Of a stretch of 64,000 nucleotides of DNA, positions 24,766 through 33,100 are shown one piece after another (position 1 is the stretch's first letter; each line of letters starts with the position of its first letter). Location of the stretch: assembly GCA_009781725.1 (NCBI GenBank), contig WQVF01000010.1:1-64000 (forward strand), in the 5' to 3' direction. Source of the DNA: Defluviitaleaceae bacterium (lineage in GTDB: Bacteria > Bacillota > Clostridia > Lachnospirales > WQUN01). The notes under the pieces were generated by a model. The model made no database searches. It saw only the letters and a list, made by a program, of their open reading frames with translations, and was not told where the DNA came from. A program made the position numbers and the translations under genes.

Positions 24766-27083
24766 ACAAAACACTCCCATGGGTCAAATGATTGAGGCAA
24801 TTGGCTTATAGCCTTAAGCCAGCCTTTGTACTGTGCCAAATCGAAGGAAGGGAACCCGTTAATATAATGACTGCCATATTTATTGCCCGCGGATTCCCAT
24901 TCAATTAAATAGAGCTTCTTCACTCCGGGAAGGGAATCAATGGGCTGCAGGAACAGGTTTTCGTTTTCATTCACTGTCGCGACGCCTTCCAATACGACTT
25001 GATTCGCTTCAAAATCGATAAGTTTATAGCAGACTTCTTTTCGCTCCCGGCTATCATTACATATGCAAACCTTATGCTGCCAGCCTTCGGATTCCCCCAT
25101 GATGATATGCAAAGGCTGCTGAGCACGCTTTACATAGTAATGAGCCAGCTTTTTGCGGTTGTAGTAATCAATTGTTGAATCGGAAAGCTGGGGCCAGCCA
25201 TCGGCCAAGTTCCACCATAGCATCCCTGTTTTACGCCACTTTTGAATACGGGTATTTTCTATTAAAAATTTTAGTGCTTCCCCCTGGGAAATCTGGGAAG
25301 CCGTTATAAAGTCCTCTATTTTCTCCGGCACAGCTCCAAACAGCACCTTCACCTGCTTAAACATCAGTACATTGCGGTCATAATCCCGTTTGATTCCCGT
25401 GACATGTTCCGAATTATGCATCCGCCATGATTCGCTGTCTTCACTAAAGGGCCATAGCTCATCCTCGGAGATGAATTTCTTAAGGCTGGAGAGGGCGGGA
25501 CAGCCGTGATAGCTGATTTCGCTGACAAAATGTGCCTTACACAACCGGTGAAAATCCCCTTTGTAATAATCGCGGGGACCATAATTATGCTGCTCAGGCA
25601 TTTCACTGTCATTAGGGAAATCCCCTTCTATTAGGGGGGAACTGGGCAGATAATCCCTGTATGGGTCATGCATTGCCACAGCTCTGGGAAATATCTCACG
25701 GGTTATTCTGTTGTATCTTCCGTGGGGATACACATGCCCCAAGGACGCGGCCATTACATCAATTTCATTATCTCCCGCCCATAGCACCAATGAAGGATGA
25801 TTGCGCAGACGAATAATAACTGATGCCGCCTCCTTTTCCATGATTCTTGCCATTTCATCGTATTGGCTGTATATCCCGCAAGCCAGGGAAAAATCATTCC
25901 ATATCATAATGCCGTGATAGTTACATAAATCATAGAATTCGTCGCATTCGTATACATTGCCACCCCACATACGAATCATGTTTGTGTTTTGGTCCCGTAG
26001 AAGCTCAAATGCGATTGGCAGCCGCTCCTTATCCCGGCTATGCAGGCAATCCAAGTGTACCCAGTTGGTCCCTCGGGCCATGATAGGCAAGCCGTTGATG
26101 ATAAAGCGGAAGTTGCCGTAGTTTTCGCCGCCATAAGAGCGTTCCAGCTTTACATCCCGGATACCGATATTTTCGACCCGTGTATCCACAACTTCGCCGT
26201 CCTTCATCAGAGAAAAAGTCACCGTATACAAATTTGGCTCGCCATAACCGACAGGCCACCATAGTTCGGGATTTTCGATATTGACTGAAAATTTATTTGA
26301 AACAAAAATCGTGGGCACAGTTTTTTCGAATCGGCTGTCGCCGCAAATCCCTTCTACCCGGACAGAAAACCCCTCCAACATAGGGTCGTCAGTTTCGAAG
26401 CGATAAAAGACATTAAGGGATGAGGAATACGCACCTACTTTAGGGGTGGAATAATACACTTCTTTGATATATGTTTTTTCTCGAGTAAAAACGGCTACAT
26501 CACGCCACATGCCAGCTGAAATCATGCGCACCCCAATATCCCAGCCAAAGCTGTGAGCCGCTTTTCTAACCGCAGCATGTTCATCGGAAAGGGATTCCCA
26601 TGTGCGCACACCCACAGGAAAGTCCATCTGACGCGCCCTGTTGACGGTAGATGCAATATGAACACTAATTTTATTGGCTTCACCTAGTTTTACGAAAGAA
26701 GTAATGTCAAACTCATGAGGAATCAACATATTATCTGTTGTGCCGACTTGCCGGCCATTGATAAAAATAGCACCAAAGGTATCAATCCCATCGAAACGGA
26801 TAAGGATATCCTTTCCCTTGAATGATACAGGGATTTCAAACTCCCGCTCAAACCACCATGAGTTAAACTCAAACTTGCGGTATGTCAAGGCGTTCAAACC
26901 AAAGTACGGCTCCACTGCGAGCCCTGCCGCCATCAAATCAATTTCCACATTGCCTGGTACTAAGGCGTTTATAGGTGAGAGGCTTAAATCATGCATTTCC
27001 TCTGGTGTTTGTGGCAGTCTTTCGCCTACCTCGGGGTAATAGTACAAAGACCAGTTTCCGTTTAGTGATATGCTATTTTTCAT
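24762..27083 (-). CDS. Glycoside hydrolase family 2, beta-mannosidase type
   Basis: This 773-residue cytoplasmic GH2 enzyme cleaves terminal beta-mannosides. The N-terminal sugar-binding jelly roll carries LNGNWSL and VPGNVEIDLMAAGL. An Ig-like domain follows, then the TIM barrel. The acid/base E440 lies in WAGDNEID, the beta-mannosidase variant of the usual NE motif. The nucleophile candidate is E522 in VSEISYHGCPAL. The start at 27083 has AGGGGGT upstream; codons before it lack a ribosome site. It is the first gene of the five-gene operon ending at 21077. Palindromic element copy 3 lies 59 bp upstream, between it and the divergent GntR gene. Confidence 0.92.
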   Translation of the reverse strand: MKNSISLNGNWSLYYYPEVGERLPQTPEEMHDLSLSPINALVPGNVEIDLMAAGLAVEPYFGLNALTYRKFEFNSWWFEREFEIPVSFKGKDILIRFDGIDTFGAIFINGRQVGTTDNMLIPHEFDITSFVKLGEANKISVHIASTVNRARQMDFPVGVRTWESLSDEHAAVRKAAHSFGWDIGVRMISAGMWRDVAVFTREKTYIKEVYYSTPKVGAYSSSLNVFYRFETDDPMLEGFSVRVEGICGDSRFEKTVPTIFVSNKFSVNIENPELWWPVGYGEPNLYTVTFSLMKDGEVVDTRVENIGIRDVKLERSYGGENYGNFRFIINGLPIMARGTNWVHLDCLHSRDKERLPIAFELLRDQNTNMIRMWGGNVYECDEFYDLCNYHGIMIWNDFSLACGIYSQYDEMARIMEKEAASVIIRLRNHPSLVLWAGDNEIDVMAASLGHVYPHGRYNRITREIFPRAVAMHDPYRDYLPSSPLIEGDFPNDSEMPEQHNYGPRDYYKGDFHRLCKAHFVSEISYHGCPALSSLKKFISEDELWPFSEDSESWRMHNSEHVTGIKRDYDRNVLMFKQVKVLFGAVPEKIEDFITASQISQGEALKFLIENTRIQKWRKTGMLWWNLADGWPQLSDSTIDYYNRKKLAHYYVKRAQQPLHIIMGESEGWQHKVCICNDSRERKEVCYKLIDFEANQVVLEGVATVNENENLFLQPIDSLPGVKKLYLIEWESAGNKYGSHYINGFPSFDLAQYKGWLKAISQLPQSFDPWECFV

Positions 27084-27141
27084 TTGTAACCCCCTGCATT
27101 TTGTCACCTTATTATACAATCTCACAAACCAAACTATCAAG

Positions 27142-27245
27142 TATAGCGAATTGATTCGAAATCAGTCCAGCCTGTCGCCGAAAACGTGTAGAATCGTTCA
27201 CGATTTTCGGCTCGGTCTGGACTGTTTCTCATTTAATTCGCTATA
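27142..27245. repeat. 104-bp palindromic element, copy 3
   Basis: It starts TATAGCGAATTGATTCG and ends ATTTAATTCGCTATA. It is nearly identical to copy 1 at 12334, in the same orientation. It lies in the divergent gap between the GH2 operon and the GntR/UTRA gene. Confidence 0.9.
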
Positions 27246-27246
27246 T

Positions 27247-27289
27247 ATTTCACCTGAGGGTGACAAAAACCGTCACTCTCAGGTGAAAT
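27247..27289. repeat. Near-perfect 18-bp-arm hairpin
   Basis: ATTTCACCTGAG-GTGAC pairs with GTCAC-CTCAGGTGAAAT around a 7-base loop. It directly follows palindromic element copy 3. The short T/A context after it does not make a convincing terminator for either flanking gene. An operator or small hairpin element is possible. Confidence 0.55.
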
Positions 27290-27311
27290 CGCTATAATTT
27301 GTTGCATGTAT

Positions 27312-27361
27312 AATTTGCATAAAAAACCCGTATGTCACCATATGGATTTTTTGTGCAAATT
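27312..27361. repeat. Hairpin repeat, family G, copy 1
   Basis: ATTTGCATAAAAAACCCGTATG and its inverse CATATGGATTTTTTGTGCAAAT pair over 22 positions with three wobbles. A similar unit is at 38479-38518 (CGTATGG/CCATACG core with TTTTTTGTGC flank). Confidence 0.6.
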
Positions 27362-27468
27362 TCCTTTACCCCTTCACATTGTCCGAATGTAACTATGTAT
27401 TGACATGTTTAATATGGAGTGATAAGGTAATGTTAATAATTATACTATAATTGAGCGAGTGATATATT

Positions 27469-28224
27469 TTGGATCAGTATATAACATTAACAGATGTTGA
27501 TGCCTTGGACAGAGACGTCCCCATACCTCTGTATTATCAGATTAAACGATTTGTACTAGCACAAATAAAAAATGGGAGCTGGCCAGTAGGCCATCAAATC
27601 CCTACTGAGCAGCAGTTTTGCGAAAAGTTTGATATCAGCCGCCCTACTGTAAGGCAGGCGATAAGTGAGCTAATATCTGAAGGCCACTTATCAAAGAAAA
27701 ACCGTAAAGTAACCGTTTCAAAGCCCAAAATGGACGGTTCGTTTTTTAGCAAGCTGCAAAGCTTTAACGCGGAAATGCAAGCTAAGGACCTCACCCCATC
27801 TACCCGGGTGCTGACCATAGAAGTGCGAACCAACGCGGAGGTATCCGAAAAGCTTGCATTGGAAAAGGATGCCCAATGCATCTATCTTGAACGTGTGCGC
27901 TATGCAGATGATGATCCTATTGTTTGGGTGGAAACTTATATACCCCACAAGTCCATGCCGGATTTAAAGTCGGTAGACTTCCGACATGCATCTCTTTACG
28001 AAACAATAGAAAAGCGGTATCAAATACGTATAGAACGTGTTGACCGTATAGTCGAGGCAATTTTAGCCGGTTCCCGAGAGTCGGAACTTTTGGGTGTAGA
28101 CAAAGGTGACCCAATTTGCTTTGTAAAAACCACCGCATATGACCAATACAATGAGCCAGTAGAGTTTTCTGTTGCCCGTTACCGGGGAGATAGAAGTCAA
28201 TTTGCGGTTAGTATAAGTAGGTAA
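27469..28224 (+). CDS. GntR/UTRA (HutC-type) transcriptional regulator
   Basis: This 251-residue repressor has a winged-helix DNA-binding head at about 17-83 (PTEQQFCEKFDISRPTVRQAI). A UTRA ligand-binding domain spans about 95-245 (LTPSTRVL, then CIYLERVRYADDDPIVWVETYIP). Such proteins sense sugar phosphates or related acids. The start is TTG 27469; GAGCGAG upstream is a weak ribosome site. It heads the decayed uronate operon that contains KDPG aldolase, so a uronate or KDG-type effector is a reasonable inference. Confidence 0.88.
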   Translation: MDQYITLTDVDALDRDVPIPLYYQIKRFVLAQIKNGSWPVGHQIPTEQQFCEKFDISRPTVRQAISELISEGHLSKKNRKVTVSKPKMDGSFFSKLQSFNAEMQAKDLTPSTRVLTIEVRTNAEVSEKLALEKDAQCIYLERVRYADDDPIVWVETYIPHKSMPDLKSVDFRHASLYETIEKRYQIRIERVDRIVEAILAGSRESELLGVDKGDPICFVKTTAYDQYNEPVEFSVARYRGDRSQFAVSISR

Positions 28225-28281
28225 AACCATGAATTGCCGCTTTCCGCTATAGCCAGGGGCGGCAATATTACGGAATCGCAT

Positions 28282-28567
28282 ATGAAAAAAATAATGACAG
28301 TAACAGGACCTATAAGTCCGATGAATGTTTGTTTATACAAGCGTTGGTGCTATAGCAAAAGCTAATGCATCATTATTGTTTGACCCTGCCTTAAAACTTG
28401 AAAACATGAAGCCAGAGCAAGAACGGCTACTGCAAGCCACACGCAACTACGCAAAAAACGCAGTTACGACCACGGCTTATAAAGTTAAAACCGTACTGAC
28501 CGAAAGTGCGACACAATTCCCAAACGAGGTTATTCTTGAGAGTAGTGTCGCACCTATGCTATACTGA
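28282..28567 (+). pseudogene. Possible phosphotriesterase-family stub followed by unidentified remnant
   Basis: ATG 28282 begins KKIMTVTGPISP, the usual N-terminus of phosphotriesterase-family proteins in sugar operons, but the frame stops after 27 codons (TAA 28363). The overlapping next frame (28325-28567) encodes 80 residues, VGAIAKANASLLFDPALK and onward. I do not recognise it, and it lacks a ribosome site. The whole 420-bp gap between the GntR and S41 genes therefore looks like decayed coding sequence. The N-terminal match is short, so the identification is tentative. Confidence 0.4.
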
Positions 28568-28646
28568 ACAGAAGAATTGTTTTAAGTTGTTGTACTTCAT
28601 AGGATTTTGGCGGTAATGTTTTTTTATCAACGGAGGTACTGCATTA

Positions 28647-30083
28647 ATGCAAACAGTAAGCAAGAAAAATAGGATAACGAAAATTTTGAAGATTGCTGCT
28701 ATTGCTGCTGTAGCATTGGTAATTCTTTTGGTAGCCGCCTTTTTGATAGTATGGAACATGAGCGGCAGACCAAGTTTGAACTCGGCAAATGTTGCACATA
28801 ACCGTACAATGGATTTTACCAACATTGAGATGAACCCGCCAAGTTTTGCAACAGACGCATTATACCTTGTGCGTTTGATAGAACAAACACATCCGACATT
28901 CATTATAGACGGTTGGCTATCTGATGATTACGAAATTATCCGTGCCCAATTTTTAGAATATACCCAGAATGAAAATCTTACGAGATTAGATTTTGCTTTT
29001 GCTGTTGCAAGGTTTATAACTGTATTTGGTGATGGACATATGTCTGGTCAAGGCGTTTTAATCGAGCAAAATGAGTCTGGCATGTGGCAACCGGCTATAT
29101 TTGGCAACTTGCTTGATGTACCATGGGGAATAGTAAACAGTAACTTGCATTTAAGAAACGAAAGTGGAGAACTCACAAACACAATAGTAACAGAAATTGG
29201 CGGTATGCCTGTTTCGCATATATTTGAAATAATTGACCAATATTTTCATGCTGAAAACGATGCAGAGCGTTATCATAATCACGCTGTTTTCACTAGATTT
29301 GGCGACATCATAGTAAGAGCAGGCGGTCAGATTGTGGATGATGCAGTTATGCTCACCTTATACAGTTACGGCGTAAGTAGTGAAGAACTATATAGAATTG
29401 AGCCGCCGCAACCATCAGGCGGATTGGACTTTATTGTTAATTATGAAATGATGGATGACATTTTCTTTATAGACTTACGCACATTCTTTGATGGTTCGCA
29501 CATTACGGAGTTAGTACAAGCAATTGAAGATGCTGTAGCTGCTGGCACACAAAATTTTATTATAGATTTACGGGGGAATGGTGGGGGAGCATCTGTAGTA
29601 GGCGAGAGGATATTGGAGGCTATGGGTATTACAGTTCCACGTTATGGCTCTGCGCGTCGTATTAGCAGACGCATGATTTCTTATTCTGGTATGTTCCCGC
29701 TACACATATTAAGATGGCTGGGTATTGATTATCTTCAAATTGAGCCTTATATTCCGACAAACAATAACACCAACAATGTTTTTGTATCAATACTTACCAA
29801 CAGTGGCACATATAGTTCCGCAACTATGATGGGAGTATGGGTACAAGATGGCGGTTTTGGCAATGTCGTTGGTAGTGCAAGCAGAAATGCGCCAACATCA
29901 TTTGGCGATATACTAAGTTTTACACTTCCTTACTCTGGATATATAGGTAGAGTTTCGCATGTTCTTTGGAATCGACCCGACACAAATGCCGACCAACACA
30001 CTCTCATGCCGGATATTTTGGTTGACCCTAGTGATGCGTTAGAGGCTGCATTAGAATTTTTAAGAAATATGCAAATAGACTAA
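28647..30083 (+). CDS. Membrane-anchored S41-family peptidase
   Basis: The 478-residue protein has an N-terminal transmembrane helix (about 14-37) and an extracytoplasmic S41 (C-terminal processing/tricorn-like) core. FIIDLRGNGGGASVVGE is the typical oxyanion-region strand. SGTYSSATMM carries the nucleophile Ser, and an N-terminal helical region includes FGDGHMSGQG. No PDZ domain is obvious. CGGAGG precedes the ATG. The gene looks more AT-rich than its neighbours and lies inside an otherwise sugar-acid operon whose other members are broken, so it may have been inserted. A second, larger S41 protein is at 56262. Confidence 0.85.
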   Translation: MQTVSKKNRITKILKIAAIAAVALVILLVAAFLIVWNMSGRPSLNSANVAHNRTMDFTNIEMNPPSFATDALYLVRLIEQTHPTFIIDGWLSDDYEIIRAQFLEYTQNENLTRLDFAFAVARFITVFGDGHMSGQGVLIEQNESGMWQPAIFGNLLDVPWGIVNSNLHLRNESGELTNTIVTEIGGMPVSHIFEIIDQYFHAENDAERYHNHAVFTRFGDIIVRAGGQIVDDAVMLTLYSYGVSSEELYRIEPPQPSGGLDFIVNYEMMDDIFFIDLRTFFDGSHITELVQAIEDAVAAGTQNFIIDLRGNGGGASVVGERILEAMGITVPRYGSARRISRRMISYSGMFPLHILRWLGIDYLQIEPYIPTNNNTNNVFVSILTNSGTYSSATMMGVWVQDGGFGNVVGSASRNAPTSFGDILSFTLPYSGYIGRVSHVLWNRPDTNADQHTLMPDILVDPSDALEAALEFLRNMQID

Positions 30084-30129
30084 GTTGTTGTAACGATACG
30101 AATACTCTACACATCCGTTCGCTACGGCT

Positions 30130-30208
30130 CAAAAATAGTCAAGGGACGAGTAATATTTTGGGCAAAGAACGCCCAAAATCTCAACGCTTAAACCCTTGAC
30201 TATTTTTG
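30130..30208. repeat. Double hairpin: 16-bp outer and 9-bp inner perfect arms
   Basis: CAAAAATAGTCAAGGG (30130-30145) pairs perfectly with 30193-30208. Inside it, ATTTTGGGC (30155-30163) pairs with GCCCAAAAT (30171-30179). It lies just after the S41 gene and before the dehydrogenase remnant. It may be a mobile palindrome or a terminator-like end. Confidence 0.7.
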
Positions 30209-30704
30209 TTCTATGGGTGCAATGGCTACGCCGAAAACGGGGAGCAGGGAAAACCACCGGGCATTCTAAGACTGCGGCAGCTACAAAGAGACTACTGCCC
30301 CAAATGCGAGGCATGTACATGGATGCCACCGCTTTTGAGGACATGGTAAAAGCCGACGACCCTTTGGTCTATGACCCGATGGATGCCGAGGTTCCTAGCC
30401 GCAATTACACAGAACGCCAACTCTTCCACCGTTGCCGATTACGCCTTTGGGCTAATAGTATCACCTTTATGGCAGTAGAAGAAATGCTTCAAACCTGTGA
30501 TTTTATAAGCCTTCACATGCTGCTGACAGAAGAAACCCGTTATATTATCAATTCTAACCGGCTACAGATTCAAAATTAATGGAGCTAGATAACGTAATCG
30601 TAGTCTCCCACTGTGCAGCATCGACCATGGGTGCGGTAGATGCAATGAGCAATATGGCAGTTGACAATATAATAAATATATTCAAAGAGAAGGGGTTAAT
30701 TTAA
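30196..30704 (+). pseudogene. 2-hydroxyacid dehydrogenase (SerA-like) remnant
   Basis: Two fragments of a D-isomer 2-hydroxyacid dehydrogenase are readable. The first (about 30350-30579) has VYDPM followed by VEEMLQTCDFISLHMLLTEE, the end of the NAD-binding region. The second (30582-30704) has LDNVIVVSHCAASTMGAVDA, the C-terminal catalytic-His segment. The roughly 60 residues normally between them, and the N-terminal half, are missing. Its stop codon overlaps the KDPG aldolase ATG (TAATG), so the original gene was translationally coupled to the aldolase. Confidence 0.75.
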
Positions 30705-31345
30705 TGGACAAAAAACTCGAATTACTTCGCAAACTAGGCGAGGAAAAAATAGTAGCGGTCATAAGGGCCGAATCTGAAGAGCAAGGCTTTAAAATAGTAG
30801 ATGCCGTAAAAAAAGGCGGCATTAAGTTCCTAGAAGTAACTCTTACTGTCCCAGGTGCCATTGATATTATCAAGGAACTGGCTACGCGTTACAAGAGGGA
30901 AGAAGTTTATATCGGTGCCGGGACCGTACTCGATCCGGAAACAGCCAGGGCTGCAATTCTGGCAGGGGCAGGATATATTGTCTCCCCGAGCTTTAATCCA
31001 GATGTAATGATAATGTGCAACCGTTATCGTGTCCCAATAATGCCTGGTGCGCAAACTATTAAGGAAATTGTAGCCTGCTTGGAGATGGGCGCGGATGTAA
31101 TCAAAATATTCCCTGGAGACGCTTATTCTCCCAACATTATCAAAAGCTTCAAGGGGCCCCTACCCCAAGGCCAATTTATGCCTACCGGTGGCGTTTCCTT
31201 GAGCAATGTAAGAAACTGGCTAGCGGCAGGCGCATATGCCGTAGGGACAGGAAGCAATCTGACAGCAGGTGCCAAAACCGGGGATTTTGACGCGGTGACG
31301 GAAGAGGCAAGGAAATTCGTAGCGGAAGTGGCGAAGTATAAATAA
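30704..31345 (+). CDS. KDPG/KHG aldolase (2-dehydro-3-deoxy-phosphogluconate aldolase)
   Basis: This class I aldolase cleaves 2-keto-3-deoxy-6-phosphogluconate to pyruvate and glyceraldehyde-3-phosphate, the last step of uronate catabolism. The 213-residue TIM barrel keeps the catalytic Glu in FLEVTLT. The Schiff-base Lys lies in ADVIKIFPG, and the phosphate-binding FMPTGGVS is present. AAGGGG precedes the ATG. It is the only fully intact enzyme of its operon: a dehydrogenase remnant lies before it and a kinase remnant after it. It may still serve the GH88 product made by the locus upstream. Confidence 0.95.
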   Translation: MDKKLELLRKLGEEKIVAVIRAESEEQGFKIVDAVKKGGIKFLEVTLTVPGAIDIIKELATRYKREEVYIGAGTVLDPETARAAILAGAGYIVSPSFNPDVMIMCNRYRVPIMPGAQTIKEIVACLEMGADVIKIFPGDAYSPNIIKSFKGPLPQGQFMPTGGVSLSNVRNWLAAGAYAVGTGSNLTAGAKTGDFDAVTEEARKFVAEVAKYK

Positions 31346-31641
31346 TACTGTCGCCACTATAAAGGGCATTGGCCTCCCACTTCACGCACCGGCAGAATGC
31401 TGCGTAATCGACGGTGACTGCCACCATGTAGAAGGCCCCTATTGTGCAAAGCCCCTGACCACCACCGGTGCAGGTGACAACTTTAACGCCGGATTCTGGG
31501 CAGGCACTGGGTCTTGACCCTGTCAGCTCCCTGACATTGGGAGTATGTTCATCTGGGTTTTATGTACGCAATGCAAAGAGTGCCACATATGCAAATGTGA
31601 TGGGTTTCGCCAAGGGCTGGGCGAAGGATGGAAGCGTTTAA
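31346..31641 (+). pseudogene. PfkB-family sugar kinase remnant (C-terminal half, frameshifted)
   Basis: Immediately after the aldolase stop, [15 protein letters not shown] leads to [16 protein letters not shown], the PfkB ATP-binding signature with its catalytic Asp. The frame then hits TGA at about 31515. The sequence continues in another frame as [20 protein letters not shown] to the natural end. The N-terminal two-thirds is absent. By position it was probably a 2-keto-3-deoxygluconate kinase, which is inference. Confidence 0.8.
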
Positions 31642-31658
31642 ATAACATGCAAATATAG

Positions 31659-31692
31659 GGGGCTGTCTCATGACGAGGCGGTCCCTTTCTTT
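31659..31692 (+). terminator. Terminator of the aldolase operon
   Basis: GGGGCTGTCTC pairs with GAGGCGGTCCC (wobbles allowed) around a 5-base loop, followed by TTTCTTT. It overlaps the end of the convergent P-loop gene. Confidence 0.65.
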
Positions 31693-32300
31693 ATGTCCTC
31701 AATTACTTTGTCAAAAACGTGCTCCCGATCTCCGGATGTATCATAAACAGTAAAACCGTACTTTATACAATTATCAAACACTTCCTGACTGTGGGCAACA
31801 AGATCTTCACAAAACATCATTAACCCCTCATCATCCCAACCATATGTCCACTCATCTTCTGTATCGTATTTTCTAAGGTCGTTGAAAAATTCCTTTGCCG
31901 TTTTTTTATGCTGCACCAACCCTATAAGAATGAAATTGTCTTTTAACCCACCAATCTCATATTTTCCAAATATCGACGATATTTTATCAAAATCAAAATG
32001 CCCTATTTCCATCACAAATTTATTTCCTTTTACAACATGCTTACCCAAGTTTAAATCCTCTTCAAAATCGCGATAACATATAGACATACCAAGAAAATGG
32101 CCAACAAATGGTGCAATATTGGCTGTAGTTTTTCTATAATCCCATGCAATTCTAACATCCAGTTGCGGATATGCCCTATCAAGAGTAGTCATAAGGTAAT
32201 CCATATGGAAGACAAAGTAGTTTAGCTCTTCATTAATTTTTTTCGCCAATGTTGTTTTACCACCCCTGCCCGGGCCTACAATGATTATGTTTTTATCCAT
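31668..32300 (-). CDS. Small P-loop NTPase, adenylate-kinase-like
   Basis: The 210-residue protein starts at ATG 32300 with AAGGAG 8 bases upstream. It has a Walker A loop GPGRGGKTTLAKK at about residues 9-21. An acidic FHMDYLM and a central region typical of the nucleoside/shikimate kinase-like P-loop fold follow. These proteins phosphorylate small molecules, but the substrate cannot be predicted. It stands alone between two convergent or divergent units and looks AT-richer than the housekeeping genes nearby. Confidence 0.7.
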   Translation of the reverse strand: MDKNIIIVGPGRGGKTTLAKKINEELNYFVFHMDYLMTTLDRAYPQLDVRIAWDYRKTTANIAPFVGHFLGMSICYRDFEEDLNLGKHVVKGNKFVMEIGHFDFDKISSIFGKYEIGGLKDNFILIGLVQHKKTAKEFFNDLRKYDTEDEWTYGWDDEGLMMFCEDLVAHSQEVFDNCIKYGFTVYDTSGDREHVFDKVIEDIKKGTASS

Positions 32301-32475
32301 AAGCAATCTCCTTATATGAGCTTATTGGACCTCTTCCGAAATAGGGAAAAATATCCCGCACATTAAAAGTTTTTCTGTTTGAAGGCCATAATAGTTTTTC
32401 TACACATTTTCATATGGCGATTATAGCATGTAATTGTAAAAATACTTCTTCTATATAGATTGGACACTTTTTTCG

Positions 32476-32484
32476 TGATATAAT
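32476..32484 (+). promoter_or_regulatory. Extended -10 promoter of the 59-residue gene
   Basis: TGATATAAT contains a perfect TATAAT with the TGn extension, 46 bp before the ATG. No good -35 is seen, as often with extended -10 promoters. Confidence 0.5.
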
Positions 32485-32529
32485 TACGTAAATTTCTTTC
32501 TAATGTTAAGCTCGGAAGGAGGGCATCCA

Positions 32530-32709
32530 ATGTCATATGAAAAAAAAGTAATACTAAAACTAATGGCAAAAGCCGTCGCACGAGCAGAGGACGTTGAAGA
32601 AGCCTACGAAATAATAGTAGAGGCTGCAAACACAGAGGGACTAGAGCTACCCAGCTACCAAGACGAACTAAGCAAAATTGCAAAGAAGAAAACAAAAAAT
32701 AATCACTAA
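32530..32709 (+). CDS. Small helical protein, 59 residues, unknown
   Basis: The start at ATG 32530 follows AAGGAGGG, giving MSYEKKVILKLMAKAVARAE and onward. It is charged and predicted to be all-helical, with no transmembrane segment. It has its own promoter and terminator, so it is a genuine monocistronic unit. No family is recognised. Confidence 0.75.
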   Translation: MSYEKKVILKLMAKAVARAEDVEEAYEIIVEAANTEGLELPSYQDELSKIAKKKTKNNH

Positions 32710-32712
32710 TGC

Positions 32713-32747
32713 AAAAGCCGCACCCAATGCGTAGGATGCGGCTTTTT
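32713..32747 (+). terminator. Terminator of the 59-residue gene
   Basis: AAAAGCCGCA pairs with TGCGGCTTTT around a 14-base loop, with a T5 tail, 3 bases after the stop. Confidence 0.85.
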
Positions 32748-32786
32748 GTATAATTAGGCTCCTCATCCACGAAAATTATCTTAATG

Positions 32787-32850
32787 CTGATTTCAAATTA
32801 AAACCTGTCTAAGCGAGCGGTGGATTGAAACGCGGAGCAAGCGGATTTTA
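32787..32850. repeat. Half copy of element E
   Basis: GATTTCAAATTAAAACCTGTCT matches the left end of the complete element at 59701-59811. GCGAGCGG...TTGAAACGC and AGCAAGCG follow as in the full copy, then the match stops. It provides the last codons and stop of the truncated Uma2 gene. Confidence 0.75.
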
Positions 32851-33082
32851 TATCTGACTTGCAAATAACCATGACATCAGGAGCAAATGTATCCTTATCT
32901 GAAAGGATTACCTTTGCCTCAGAAGCAACACGGCAGAATTTACCCTTCAAATATTGCTTAAAAATATTGTGTATGTTGCCAGATACAAACACGTGGTTCA
33001 TTGATGGTTTAGCTATTGCTACTGGTTGCCCACTCAATATTTCGTAAAATACCTTATTTTCATGCTTTAATGCAGTACCCAC
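32798..33082 (-). pseudogene. Uma2-family (DUF820) endonuclease-fold gene, truncated by a repeat
   Basis: The GTG start at 33082 has AAGGAG 8 bases upstream. Residues 1-80 fit the N-terminal two-thirds of Uma2/DUF820 proteins (PD-(D/E)xK fold; typically about 190 residues). VASEAKVILSDKDTFAPDVMV holds the active-site Asp-Pro-Asp region. The last 14 residues (CSAFQSTARLDRF) come from element E sequence, and the catalytic C-terminal part is missing. It is therefore probably non-functional. Confidence 0.75.
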
Positions 33083-33100
33083 TGCAATTCTCCTTTCTCA

